DNA of 64,000 nucleotides from Armatimonadota bacterium (lineage in GTDB: Bacteria > Armatimonadota > Zipacnadia > Zipacnadales > JABUFB01). Positions 1-8,823 of this stretch are shown one piece after another. The stretch is taken from assembly GCA_013314775.1 (NCBI GenBank), contig JABUFB010000015.1, forward strand, positions 86,652-150,651, given 5' to 3'. Within the stretch, counting starts at the first letter, position 1, and the number at the start of each line of letters is the position of its first letter. The notes under the pieces are model-generated. The model ran no database searches, had not been told where the DNA came from, and saw only the letters and a list, made by a program, of their open reading frames with translations. The position numbers and the translations under genes were made by a program.

Positions 1-57
1 GCCATGTGCGCCGCCTCTACACCTACGTCCAAAGGGCAGACAATTCTGAACAAGTAG
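1..57 (+). other. Truncated 3' end of an upstream gene (uncertain)
   Basis: The first 57 bases run open in frame 1 to a TAG at 55-57, just before the ribosome binding site of the next gene. Frame 3 is also open through here, to about 150, and reads VRRLYTYVQRADNSEQ early on, which looks more protein-like but would overlap the next gene by about 80 bases. I cannot decide which frame is real. A Cas10 or another RAMP gene would be expected here by context. Confidence 0.25.
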
Positions 58-69
58 GGAGGTGGCAGC

Positions 70-870
70 ATGTTCGAGACCTTGCAGGCGACCGCGCGCC
101 TCAGCGCCAAGCTCAGGGTGGTCAGCGCGATCAGGATCGGCGCAGGTAGAGACACCAGCATCGACGCCAGCGACCTTCCCGTGGTGCGGGACCTGTTTGG
201 CAGGCCGTTCATCCCGGGCTCCAGCATCAAAGGCGTCGTCCGGAGCTACGTCGAGCGCATTGTTCGCACCGTGGCGTGTCCCGAGCGAAAGGCTTGGGCT
301 ACCTGCAATCCAACCGCCAGAGATGGCGGATGCGTGACGTCGATTACCAACATGGACGACCAGCAGATCCACGACGCCCACTGCCCGGTCTGCAGGCTCT
401 TCGGCTCGCCCTGGCTCGCGTCGAAGGTTGCCTTTGCTGATGCCACCGTGGTCGGCGAGACCTGGTTTGGTAGATACCTGATTCGGGACGGCGTCTCCAT
501 CGATCGCGACACCGGAACCGCCGCAGATGCCCGTAAGTTCGACTTCGAGATCGTCCCTGGCGGGACTGAGTTCAACTTCCAGCTGCGAGCCGACAACGCT
601 TCTGACCGGGAGTTGGGTTTGCTCTACCTCGGCATATCGGCGCTCCAGCGCAAGGAGCTTGCACTGGGGGGCATGACCAGCCGTGGTCCGGGGCTAATTG
701 AGCTGGTTGAGCCCGAGTGGAAGTGCACGCGGTTTGACCCATCCGCCGACGATCTCGTCGCTGGGCTTCTCGGGTCTGGAGGCAGCCCGGTAGGGCCTGA
801 CGACCTGGAAGAGTGGGCTCGAGAAGCAATCGATTGTCTCAGAAGGGGGGAAGAATTGTGCACCGAGTAG
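70..870 (+). CDS. CRISPR type III RAMP protein, Csx7/Csm3-like (Cas7 group), copy 1
   Basis: A 266-aa RAMP-fold protein expected to form part of the crRNA-binding backbone of a type III effector complex. Visible motifs are the IRIGAGRD strand (residues 21-28), an Asp at 35 in the segment ASDLPVVRD, and the glycine-rich loop PGSSIKGVVRS (49-59) typical of Csm3/Csx7. A Cys-rich insert (C70, C79, C88 and CPVCRLFG at 105-111) may bind zinc. In Csm3 an Asp in the position of D35 is the target-RNA cleavage residue, so this copy may be cleavage-competent; that mapping is inferred. The ATG at 70 follows GGGAGGTGG. The next gene starts inside its 3' end. Family assignment is firm, subtype is not. Confidence 0.85.
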   Translation: MFETLQATARLSAKLRVVSAIRIGAGRDTSIDASDLPVVRDLFGRPFIPGSSIKGVVRSYVERIVRTVACPERKAWATCNPTARDGGCVTSITNMDDQQIHDAHCPVCRLFGSPWLASKVAFADATVVGETWFGRYLIRDGVSIDRDTGTAADARKFDFEIVPGGTEFNFQLRADNASDRELGLLYLGISALQRKELALGGMTSRGPGLIELVEPEWKCTRFDPSADDLVAGLLGSGGSPVGPDDLEEWAREAIDCLRRGEELCTE

Positions 871-1850
871 TCGTCAACGAAGCTTTCGTCAGGCTGAAGA
901 TCACGCCTGACGGACCGGTGCTCATCAAAGCAGGTGATGCCCTGTCGGGCATCCAGCCCGACCTGCCCGATATGGCATTCGTGCGCACGTTCCACCGCGG
1001 ACGCGAAACAGTCTACTTCCCCGGCTCATCGCTCAAGGGAGTGATCCGCAGCCACTGCGAACGCATCGTGCGCACCTGCGTGCCGCTCAGCGAGGATAGC
1101 CCCGCAGCCTGCGATCCACTTTTCGACAAGCTTGAGCGGGGCGGCCCTCGCATCCATCCAAAGGAAAAGCGCGTCGTCTCGTGCTGCAAGTGGTTACAGG
1201 AGCGTCACAAGAACGCCGATGGTTGGGAGATGTATGCGCGATCGTGCTTCGTCTGCAGGCTGTTCGGCAACACCAGCCTCGCTTCCCACAGCAGCTTCGG
1301 CGACGCGGTCCCGATCGACGGGCTCGCCGACGATGATGACCCGAACCTGACCGAGGAACGCAACGGGGTAGCCATCGATCGCATCTACGGATCAGTCGCG
1401 GGAGGAGCGCTGTTCCAGTTTGAGGTGGTAACGCGCGGTACCTTCGAGGCCACGATCCAACTGAGGAATTTCACCTGTGCCCACCTGGGCCTGATCGGAC
1501 TGGCGCTTAGGGACCTCAATGACCAGCGCCTCCTGGTAGGTTTTGGCAAGTCAAGAGGGCTGGGGCGCGTGAAGGCAGAGGTTGCGTCCGTGACCCTGCG
1601 TCGCTGGGCGCCGCTGGATTCTGGCAATCAGAGGCTTGTTGGCTTCCTGGACCCCTCCGTCGAACAGCGCTACAGACTTGGCCTGTCCGATGTCGCGCTG
1701 GCAAATGACCGCATGGACCTGCCTGTCGCTTTCAAACCCGACGATCTCGGCATCGATACCGCCGAGATTAGCGGAGATGCATTGAAGCTTCTCTGGACCA
1801 ATGCGGCGGAAAATTGGGCATCCGCCGCGCAGTCGATGGGAGGTGGGTAG
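858..1850 (+). CDS. CRISPR type III RAMP protein, Csx7/Csm3-like, copy 2
   Basis: A 330-aa second RAMP protein paralogous to its neighbour. It has the glycine-rich loop YFPGSSLKGVIRSHCERIVRT (around residues 53-73) and the Cys/FG element CFVCRLFGN. D35 lies in PDLPDMAF, at about the place of the presumed catalytic Asp of Csm3. I chose the GTG at 858, which overlaps the upstream stop by 13 bases and follows AGAAGGGGGG. A longer ORF from 813 would overlap by 58 bases and has no good ribosome binding site. The overlap implies translational coupling of effector subunits. Confidence 0.82.
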   Translation: MHRVVVNEAFVRLKITPDGPVLIKAGDALSGIQPDLPDMAFVRTFHRGRETVYFPGSSLKGVIRSHCERIVRTCVPLSEDSPAACDPLFDKLERGGPRIHPKEKRVVSCCKWLQERHKNADGWEMYARSCFVCRLFGNTSLASHSSFGDAVPIDGLADDDDPNLTEERNGVAIDRIYGSVAGGALFQFEVVTRGTFEATIQLRNFTCAHLGLIGLALRDLNDQRLLVGFGKSRGLGRVKAEVASVTLRRWAPLDSGNQRLVGFLDPSVEQRYRLGLSDVALANDRMDLPVAFKPDDLGIDTAEISGDALKLLWTNAAENWASAAQSMGGG

Positions 1851-2888
1851 GTGGTCCACGACGGCGATCAGGTCAGCGCAGCCTACAGCTTCGTGCCGTT
1901 TCCCGAGCAGCATGCAAGGGGTCTCGAACCGGCTGGACACCATATCGTATTCGTGAAGGGTCGCGTTTCGGGCGAGATCCGAGCGGTACTCTTCGCATTG
2001 ACGCCTATCCATATCGGGTCAGGACGTGAACGACTGCGCAGTGACAGCGCCCCTCCAATCGTCAAGGGTGCAATGAGGTCCTGGGTACGCAATCCACAGT
2101 CAGATGGCGGATCGGCACGCACAGGGGCGAACCGGCTCATCATACCGGGCATGTCCATCAAAGGAGCAGTCCGCTCAGTCTTTGAGGCCATCACGGGCTC
2201 GTGCGTATGCATATCGAAAGCGGGTGGTGTCGACCGAGCATGCGTGAGCAGAGAGCACCAGCGCGATCTGTGCCCCGCGTGCCGTGTCTTCGGGGCAATG
2301 GGCTACCAGGGCAATCTGCACTTTTCAGATGCCGTACCCGCCCGGGACAAGGAAACAGGCAAGCCGCAGGTGACGGTCCGTGTGGCTGCCTTGCCACACA
2401 TGTGGCCACCGGTGAGCACGAGCGACCGGTACAATCCGATCCAGGGCCGGAAGTTCTACAGGCATGGTCGTCTACGGTCGGGCCCAGTGCCGGTCGAGGT
2501 CGCTGATAAGGGATCGCGTTTCGACGTGCGAATCGGCTTTGAGGCACTCACCGAGTCGGAGCTGGGTTGCCTGCTATTGGCTCTTGGCGCGAAACGGCCC
2601 TCAACCGGCAACCGAATCCTGCTGAAGCTCGGCGGCATAAAATGCGCCTGCTGCGGCAGCGCTCAGTTCATCGAGATGGGGGCGCGCTTGTGGACCGAAC
2701 AAGACTGGCTGGCTTTCGACCGCGCCCCGCAGCCCATGACCGCCGAGGACTACGGACGGTACCTCGCCGCAGCCGAGGAGCTCCTTTCCGATGGTGGCGC
2801 GCAGTTCGAAAGGCTTGCGGAGATCATGGATTTCCCACGAGACCTGAACCAACTGGAGTTGTGCGGCTATGAGGAAGCGGCACCTTGA
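1851..2888 (+). CDS. CRISPR type III RAMP protein, Csx7/Csm5-like, copy 3
   Basis: A 345-aa third RAMP protein, starting with GTG directly after the previous TAG (0-base gap, preceded by GGGAGGTGGG). The IHIGSGRE strand is at 53-60 and the loop IPGMSIKGAVRS at 98-109. There is an insertion of about 25 residues between them compared with the other two copies, and no obvious Asp at the Csm3 cleavage position (APPIVK instead). CPACRVFG (141-148) and KCACCGS later in the protein are candidate zinc ligands. The longer N-terminus and altered loop suggest a capping subunit (Csm5-like position) rather than a repeated backbone unit; this is inference. Confidence 0.78.
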   Translation: MVHDGDQVSAAYSFVPFPEQHARGLEPAGHHIVFVKGRVSGEIRAVLFALTPIHIGSGRERLRSDSAPPIVKGAMRSWVRNPQSDGGSARTGANRLIIPGMSIKGAVRSVFEAITGSCVCISKAGGVDRACVSREHQRDLCPACRVFGAMGYQGNLHFSDAVPARDKETGKPQVTVRVAALPHMWPPVSTSDRYNPIQGRKFYRHGRLRSGPVPVEVADKGSRFDVRIGFEALTESELGCLLLALGAKRPSTGNRILLKLGGIKCACCGSAQFIEMGARLWTEQDWLAFDRAPQPMTAEDYGRYLAAAEELLSDGGAQFERLAEIMDFPRDLNQLELCGYEEAAP

Positions 2889-3243
2889 CGATACTGAATG
2901 GGCTCACGCCGAGCGCATTGCCAACGAACTGCATCGTGCCGGGTGCGACCACAATGAGTTGCGCAAGGTCCTCGGAATGACCCGCGAAGCCCAGAGCGCC
3001 GCCACCATGGAGAGCATTATGGAGCTGCAGAAGCTGCGCCTGCAGCATCGGCGTTCGCTCGCCCGCAGTTCGTCCACGAGCGGCTACTGGGAGACGGTCT
3101 ACCAGGCGACCAGACCCCTCGCATCCATGGCCCCGGATCGCGCAGCGCTGGTGCTAGGCTGGGCGGTGCGCATCCTGATGGGTAAGCCGCGCACGCTCAC
3201 CACAGGGGGGCGCAAGCAATGGCAGCAGAACAGGGGACGGTGA
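2869..3243 (+). CDS. Small helical protein of the RAMP operon; possible Cas11/Csm2-like subunit
   Basis: A 124-aa protein I do not recognise by sequence. It is predicted mostly alpha-helical and charged (HAERIANELHRAGCDHNELR, then LQKLRLQHRRSLARS), with a hydrophobic stretch near the C-terminus (RAALVLGWAVRILM). It overlaps the third RAMP gene by 20 bases, so it belongs to the same operon. Size, helical character and position fit the small subunit (Csm2/Cmr5/Cas11) of type III complexes, but I see no diagnostic motif, so the assignment is only positional. Confidence 0.6.
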   Translation: MRKRHLDDTEWAHAERIANELHRAGCDHNELRKVLGMTREAQSAATMESIMELQKLRLQHRRSLARSSSTSGYWETVYQATRPLASMAPDRAALVLGWAVRILMGKPRTLTTGGRKQWQQNRGR

Positions 3244-4247
3244 CTTCCGGCACATCTATCACACGCCGAACCGTCTGGGAATGGCTATGGTTGACGCGTG
3301 GAAGGCAACCACCTTGGTCCGGGCTGAAGGGCGGCACGCGTCCCTATCGGGGCGGTTGGTTGCACCTGGTGCCTCTACTGCTGCCCCCGCCCGCTGTTGG
3401 CCTCCTAATCTGGCTTTCTCAGTGCGGAGGTCAGTTCGTACGCGACGTCGTATTCGGCGCGCTCGCGACCCTCTTGGCGGCTTTTGCCTCCTTCGTTTGG
3501 TACCAGCGGAGATCGACAGCCGCGCGACGCGCAAAGCGAAAGCTAATCGACGCGTCCACAACCTGCGCCGAGGAGCGCATGCTTCAGAACTTGTTGCAGG
3601 ATCCACAGGCTGATCCGACAGAGACCGTGAAGCATCTCAAGCGGATCTCGCCACGCCTGCGAAGACAGTTGGCCGACGAGAAGATTCTTGATGAAATCAA
3701 GGCGATGGTCAGCACTAGCCCCGGGCCACTGCTGGACGGTATGCGCCTCGACCTGTGGAGGGACCGTTTCTTCGGGGATGTGTCCTTCGGGTGTGACGGC
3801 GACGAAGAGCTTGGTCTCCCTGTCTGCGATGTCCTTGTCGAATGGTCGCGTCTGATCGAGCTCGCTCGACAGGCGCAGGCCCTGCGAAGGCGGACGCTCC
3901 TGCGAGCCTGCTTGCGGAGCGCCGAGGCGGCCATCGCGCCTCTCTTATACGTGGACACAACAATGCTCCCCGGGCTCTGCCTGCTGCTTTCAGCAGAGAT
4001 AGACCCAGAGCACCAGCTGCGCTTGGGGGCAATCCATTACTCCCAGGTCCGCTATCACGAACGGTTCTGCCTTAGGGAAGACCCTGATATGTGTCTCGGT
4101 TGCCCCCGGAAGACCGCGGCGTCCGCACAGCAGCCAAGGAAAGACGCCGTACCACCGGTCGAAGACACGTTCTTCCCCGCCTGCTACCCCTCACCCCTCC
4201 ACAACCACCTGCCCCATGCCCACGGTGGTCTTACGCCCGACCCCTGA
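3219..4247 (+). CDS. Two-TM membrane protein at the end of the RAMP operon, function unknown
   Basis: A 342-aa unrecognised protein overlapping the previous gene by 25 bases. Two transmembrane helices are visible at about residues 47-67 and 76-95 (VVFGALATLLAAFASFVWY), followed by a basic stop-transfer segment and a cytosolic domain of about 240 residues. That domain is helical, with a CLREDPDMCLGC cysteine cluster near 290-300. The last 25 residues are Pro/His-rich and run into a region of decayed sequence, so the natural C-terminus may have been lost. Type III loci often carry membrane-anchored ancillary effectors; whether this is one is unknown. Confidence 0.55.
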   Translation: MAAEQGTVTSGTSITRRTVWEWLWLTRGRQPPWSGLKGGTRPYRGGWLHLVPLLLPPPAVGLLIWLSQCGGQFVRDVVFGALATLLAAFASFVWYQRRSTAARRAKRKLIDASTTCAEERMLQNLLQDPQADPTETVKHLKRISPRLRRQLADEKILDEIKAMVSTSPGPLLDGMRLDLWRDRFFGDVSFGCDGDEELGLPVCDVLVEWSRLIELARQAQALRRRTLLRACLRSAEAAIAPLLYVDTTMLPGLCLLLSAEIDPEHQLRLGAIHYSQVRYHERFCLREDPDMCLGCPRKTAASAQQPRKDAVPPVEDTFFPACYPSPLHNHLPHAHGGLTPDP

Positions 4248-4672
4248 GTACCCCGCGAAGCGCGCCATCAGCGCCGCCGCCCGCGTGGACCGGACCGACC
4301 AGGAGCTTTACGTGGGATTCCAGTGCCAATGACAGCGGCGTGGCGAACCTGAAGCGGCGGGTCACCGAGCGTGACGGCGCAGTCTGGAACGATGACTGCG
4401 TCGAAATGTTCCTGGATCCCACGGGCGGTCGAGGGGAGTACCTGCATTTCATCGCCAACGTGTCCGGAGCCCAGTACGACGAGCGCGGGGCGGACTCGTC
4501 CAGGGATCGTTTCCGGATCGCCCGGACGTGTGTCTCGCAGGGCGTGGATGTGGAGCCTGAAAACTGGTACCATGTGGCATACACCCATCGTGCGGAGCCC
4601 AACGGCCCGAGGCCTTACGGGGAGACCGGCAAGACCCACGTAGACCGCTTCTTCCTGGTGGCGGCTGAGTAG
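4216..4672 (+). pseudogene. Decayed CBM9-like carbohydrate-binding fragment with a frameshift
   Basis: Reading from the ATG at 4216 gives TPEYPAKRAISAAARVDRTD and then QELYVGFQCQ, ending at a TGA at 4330. Shifting frame at 4331 restores DSGVANLKRRVTERD, VWNDDCVEMFLDP, GEYLHFIANVSGAQYD and so on to a stop at 4670-4672. The joined reading resembles the second half of a CBM9/DOMON-like beta-sandwich (YVGF, WNDDCVE, YLHFIANVSG). The start of the domain is missing. This is either a pseudogene or one assembly indel in a real but truncated gene. The about 200 bases after it (4673-4873) hold nothing I can identify. Confidence 0.6.
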
Positions 4673-4873
4673 GCGTGCACGACCTGGTGCCCCGTGCGCG
4701 ATGGAGCGGCGGCAAATACACGCGCTGCGACCATCCGTCCCGCGAGTACGACAGGCCGCACAGGTGGATCCAGGCAGGGAAGGGAATACCGGCCACGCCG
4801 AGACCTGGTTTCATCATGATGCCGTTTCAGTGGTCGGGCAAGCAGGGCGAGTACCCTCAGAGGAGGTCTTTCC

Positions 4874-7800
4874 ATGCTGACGCGACTCATGACTGCAGTT
4901 CTGCTGGCAGGTCTGCTCGTCCCGGTGGTCGCTGAGCCGCAGGACCTTGTGGTAGACCCCTTCACGGATGCGCACGGATGGCAGGTGGGTGGCGCACGGG
5001 TGGGTTACCGGTTGGGCCGCAGTGGGCTGGAGGCCTCCCGCGAGAAATCCCCACCAGGGTGGGATGGCGCCCTGAAGCTGGTCTGCGACTTCAGCGAGAG
5101 GCGTTCGCGGGTGTCGGCGTATCACACGGGGCCTGCCATTCCGGGTGTCTGCCAAGACCTGGCTTTCTGGCTTTACGCCGAGGGGGGCGGCTCCGATCTG
5201 AAGTTGTCTTTGGAGGACGCGCGGGGTCGCTGGTTCGAGCGCGCTCTCGGTTCAGTGGACTGGACGGGCTGGCGTCAGATACGCGTTGAGGTGGGTTCCG
5301 GAGCGGACTGGCGCCCGCTTCTCCGGCGGGGCGAAGAACTTCTGCCGATTCTGCACCCTGTGAACCTGCGCCAGATCGCCTTCCAGCGCCACGCTGACGC
5401 CGAGGAAATGCAGACCTATTACCTGGGGGCTCTGACGGCGCGGTGTGACGTCCTTGCCGCGGACCGCGTCGAGGCTGCGGTTCTGACGGACCGCCCGGGC
5501 AACCTCTTTGAACTGGGGGAGATTGCCCGGATGACTGTTGCATTGTCGAATTCGGGACAGGAGCCGGTGACGGGTCAGCTTGTGCTTCCGGAGGTCGCGA
5601 CGGAGCCCAGGGATGTGAGTCTTCTGCCGGGCACCGCAACGGAGGTCACCGTTGGTCTGCCGACGGATCGCCTCGGCTCCCACAGTGTCCGCATCCTCCT
5701 CGTCACCGCAGACCGCACCCGGGAGTGGACAGCGCGCTACGCCGTCACCCGTGCCGTGGCTGAGCGCCCCGCCGACACGGACGCCATGTTCGGTGCCTGC
5801 GGCAATTGGGTCGGTTTTCAGGCGGAGCAGCGTCCCCTGGTGCCGAGGCTGAATCGCGATGCCGGGATACGGTGGACGCGGTTTGGTATCGTCTGGCCCC
5901 TGGTCAACCCACGAGAGGGACTGTTCGCATGGAACGTGCCGCAGCGCGTGGACGGGGCCGTGGGAAGGGCGCTGTCCGCGCTGGAGACCGGGCTCAGCCG
6001 GCCCCACGCCGAGGCGCTCAACTGCCCCGATGCGGTGACCATTGCGCTCTGGACCCGTTGCGCCGGGGCGAATGGCGCGTGGCAGTTCCTGCTGAGCAAG
6101 TGGGAGAGCGGTGGCCCGCGCAACTATGGGGTGTATCTGCACGCGCAGACGGGCGAGTTCCACTTTACGGGTACGTTCACAGCACTTGCAGGGAAATGGT
6201 CGGACTTCGGCGCGGGCGTCCGGGGCTGGGGAGACAACTGGCGTCATTGGGCCGCGAGTTACTCGCGCGAGGCGAGACAGGTGCGGCTGTATGCGGACGG
6301 TGCGCTGGTGCGGCAGTACGAGATAGACGGCGGCGACCTCGCTACGAATGATGGGCCGTTGACCCTGGGCAGCGGCTTCCCGGGCGACATGGATGAGGTG
6401 ATGATTTACCGTCGGGCGCTGAGCGGCGCGGAGGTGGCCGCTCTGGCAGCCAGGAAGGCGCCGCCGATGGAGGGGCTGGTGGCATGGTGGGACGGGGAGG
6501 GCGACGGGCGGGCAGTGGAGGACCGCTCGGGGAATGGACTGGACATTGTGGGAACCGAGCCCCACAACAAGGACACCGCCCGTGCGGCGCTCGCGGTCGG
6601 CATCAAGACGCTGGCGCAGTTGACGCATCCTCCCGCCTGGGCAGCCATCCGAGTCGGCGCCTCCAAGCCGAAGCCAGAAGCCTGGGCAGCGTATGTCGAG
6701 GGCGTCGTACGGGAGTACCGAGACGTGATCCAGCACTGGGAGATCTGGAATGAGCCCAACAACCCAGTGTTCTGGAAGCCCAAGCCGGACCCGCAGGAGT
6801 ACATGGACGTCCTGAGAGTTGCTTATGAGGCGGCCAAGCGCGGCAACCCCGACTGCACCGTGCTGATGCCCGGCCTCGCGGGACCGTGCGAGGGGCGTTA
6901 TGGAATCGACTTCCTGGACGCGCTGCTGGAGCAGGGAGCGGCGCGGTATTGCGATGCCATCTCCGTCCATCCATACCGGCACGGAACACCTGAGGAGACC
7001 GATCTGGAGGGGGACCTGCGGCACATCATGGAGATGGCCGAACGCAACGGCGGGCGGCGTCCGCTGTGGTTCACGGAATGGTCCTGGCCGACCCAGATAC
7101 CGGGAGGGTCAACCGAGGAACGCCAGGCCCGCCTGCTGGCACGGGCGTATGTGATCGCTCTTGGTACAGGCAGCGTGGAGCGGTTCTTCTGGTTCCGCTT
7201 GCACGACTCTGGGACCGACCGGTTCTATGATGAGGACAACTACGGCCTTTGCTACTCGGACCTCACGCCCAAACCTGCCTACTTTGCGCACAAAACGATA
7301 GCCGAGCTTCTCGAGGGAGCACGACCGGAGGCGAGTTGGGACCTGGGGCCGAAGGCCATGGGGCGGTGCTTCCGCACCCCGCGGGGCCGGGTCGCCGCCC
7401 TGTGGTGCCCCAAAGGGACGGAAACAGTGGCAGTTGACGTGGGCGAACGGTCGGTGCAGGTCGTCGACTTGATGGGGAACGAGCGGACCGTGGCCACGCG
7501 GGATGGGGTCCTGGTGCTGGAGGTCGGGGAGGACATGCAGTACCTATCGGGGCTGCCGGAGACAGCAGGGCCACGGGGCGCGCTAGTGGTGGCAAGTCCC
7601 ATCAGGCTGCGTCCAGGTGAGAACGGCGTAGTGCCAGTCGCCATTGCGAACCCGCTCCCAGGGGAAGAGCGGGGGGTGATCCGCCTGGAGGGAATTGAGC
7701 ACACATTCACGGCGCCAGGTCGCGGGAAGGTGGAACTTGCCCTGCCCGTACAAGTGGGCGACAATGCGCCTGTGGGCTGGCTGGAACTGCCCCTGCAAGT

Positions 7801-8476
7801 GCACTTCCTGGGACTGGACCTGAAACTGACGGCGCGGGTCGGCGTCCGGGGAACCGCCGATGATGCGGGCCCGGTGGGGGTCTGGCATCTGGACGAAGGA
7901 GTGGGCGAGGTCCTGACTGACAGCTCCGGTATGGGCCACCACGGCTCTGTGACGCAGCCGGAGTGGGTGGAGGGCAAGGCGGGGAGGGGGTTGCGCTTCC
8001 GCGGCGACGGCTATGCCGTGGTACCCGATGCACCCGCTCTCGACCTGCGGGATGAAGTCACGCTGGCCTTCTGGCTCAGACCGGAGGCAGATACCGGCAC
8101 GTGGCAGTTCCCAGTGACGAAATACCGGGAGACCGACAAGCTGCGCAACTACGGGGTCTACCTGTGGCCAGGCCGCCTCTCCCCGTGCTTCTCGGCCTCC
8201 CTAGAACACGGAGCCAGCCGTAATACCGACGTGGTATCCCTGGTCCGCCTGACGCCGGGACAGTGGTACCACCTGGTGATGACTTACTCAATGTTTGATG
8301 AAACCGTGCGGCTCTATGTGGACGGGGAGACTGTTGCGGAGTGGAGAACACAGGAGGGGGCCATGCTGACCAACGATGAGCCACTGCGTATCGGGACAGG
8401 GACCGCAGGGGTCATTGACGAGGTTGTGGTCTACCCGCGTGCTCTATCTGCGGAGGAGATCCGGGGGCTGATGTAG
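4874..8476 (+). CDS. Secreted clan GH-A glycoside hydrolase with a LamG domain inserted in the catalytic barrel
   Basis: A 1200-aa exported enzyme. The signal peptide is at residues 1-20 (LTRLMTAVLLAGLLVPVVA), then a beta-rich domain to about 190 and an Ig-like region. A GH39/GH5-type TIM barrel begins with GIRWTRFGIVWPLVNP. The barrel is interrupted by a LamG/concanavalin-like jelly roll (about 357-573) and resumes with GIKTLAQLTHPPAW. The acid/base Glu is E627 in WEIWNEPNN and the nucleophile E735 in WFTEWSWPT. A second LamG domain occupies about 1001-1200 (VWHLDEG to DEVVVYPRALS). ATG at 4874 follows GAGGAGGTC. Substrate is unknown; it probably attacks plant or microbial polysaccharide. 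It starts a block of three carbohydrate-active genes. Confidence 0.82.
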   Translation: MLTRLMTAVLLAGLLVPVVAEPQDLVVDPFTDAHGWQVGGARVGYRLGRSGLEASREKSPPGWDGALKLVCDFSERRSRVSAYHTGPAIPGVCQDLAFWLYAEGGGSDLKLSLEDARGRWFERALGSVDWTGWRQIRVEVGSGADWRPLLRRGEELLPILHPVNLRQIAFQRHADAEEMQTYYLGALTARCDVLAADRVEAAVLTDRPGNLFELGEIARMTVALSNSGQEPVTGQLVLPEVATEPRDVSLLPGTATEVTVGLPTDRLGSHSVRILLVTADRTREWTARYAVTRAVAERPADTDAMFGACGNWVGFQAEQRPLVPRLNRDAGIRWTRFGIVWPLVNPREGLFAWNVPQRVDGAVGRALSALETGLSRPHAEALNCPDAVTIALWTRCAGANGAWQFLLSKWESGGPRNYGVYLHAQTGEFHFTGTFTALAGKWSDFGAGVRGWGDNWRHWAASYSREARQVRLYADGALVRQYEIDGGDLATNDGPLTLGSGFPGDMDEVMIYRRALSGAEVAALAARKAPPMEGLVAWWDGEGDGRAVEDRSGNGLDIVGTEPHNKDTARAALAVGIKTLAQLTHPPAWAAIRVGASKPKPEAWAAYVEGVVREYRDVIQHWEIWNEPNNPVFWKPKPDPQEYMDVLRVAYEAAKRGNPDCTVLMPGLAGPCEGRYGIDFLDALLEQGAARYCDAISVHPYRHGTPEETDLEGDLRHIMEMAERNGGRRPLWFTEWSWPTQIPGGSTEERQARLLARAYVIALGTGSVERFFWFRLHDSGTDRFYDEDNYGLCYSDLTPKPAYFAHKTIAELLEGARPEASWDLGPKAMGRCFRTPRGRVAALWCPKGTETVAVDVGERSVQVVDLMGNERTVATRDGVLVLEVGEDMQYLSGLPETAGPRGALVVASPIRLRPGENGVVPVAIANPLPGEERGVIRLEGIEHTFTAPGRGKVELALPVQVGDNAPVGWLELPLQVHFLGLDLKLTARVGVRGTADDAGPVGVWHLDEGVGEVLTDSSGMGHHGSVTQPEWVEGKAGRGLRFRGDGYAVVPDAPALDLRDEVTLAFWLRPEADTGTWQFPVTKYRETDKLRNYGVYLWPGRLSPCFSASLEHGASRNTDVVSLVRLTPGQWYHLVMTYSMFDETVRLYVDGETVAEWRTQEGAMLTNDEPLRIGTGTAGVIDEVVVYPRALSAEEIRGLM

Positions 8477-8823
8477 ACAAAGACGCCCGAGTGTAACCGG
8501 ATGGCAGATGGAACACCGTTCTCATGCGCGTGATCGCTCCTGCTCGGTTCAGCATCGTCACTCGTGGAGCGCGCGGCCCGGGCGCTGCTGCTGGGGGACT
8601 TCGAAGTTTCCGGGCGGGGAGCGGTGCCACGGGGCGCGCTGCGGGAAGAGGTTGGCGGGACGGCGGTCCTATCAGGGCTGGCGCTGGAGCTGCAGGGGGC
8701 AGGGCGCGCGCATGCAGCGGCTGACCTCTGCGATGGAGGCCCCGGAATGATCGATGCGCCCGGTTCCGTTGGTCCCCAGTTCGCCCTGCCCTTGGGAGAC
8801 ACATCAAGCTGGCACAGGGCGAA
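8477..8823 (+). pseudogene. Out-of-frame N-terminal remnant of the GH123-like gene
   Basis: A 347-base stretch without an intact gene. From 8564 frame 2 encodes RALLLGDFEVSGRGAVPRG and then EEVGGTAVLSGLALELQG, which has the character of a carbohydrate-binding N-terminal domain. It goes out of register near 8790-8820. The frame of the following gene is open upstream without a start codon (GRHIKLAQGEMEAIQLVV). The simplest reading is one or two frameshifts separating the N-terminal domain from the downstream catalytic domain. Confidence 0.45.

Noticed and set aside
5252..7024. 590-aa minus-strand open frame
   Set aside because: It lies antisense to the glycosidase, whose catalytic motifs are clear; the frame is a GC-rich shadow with no recognisable protein motif.
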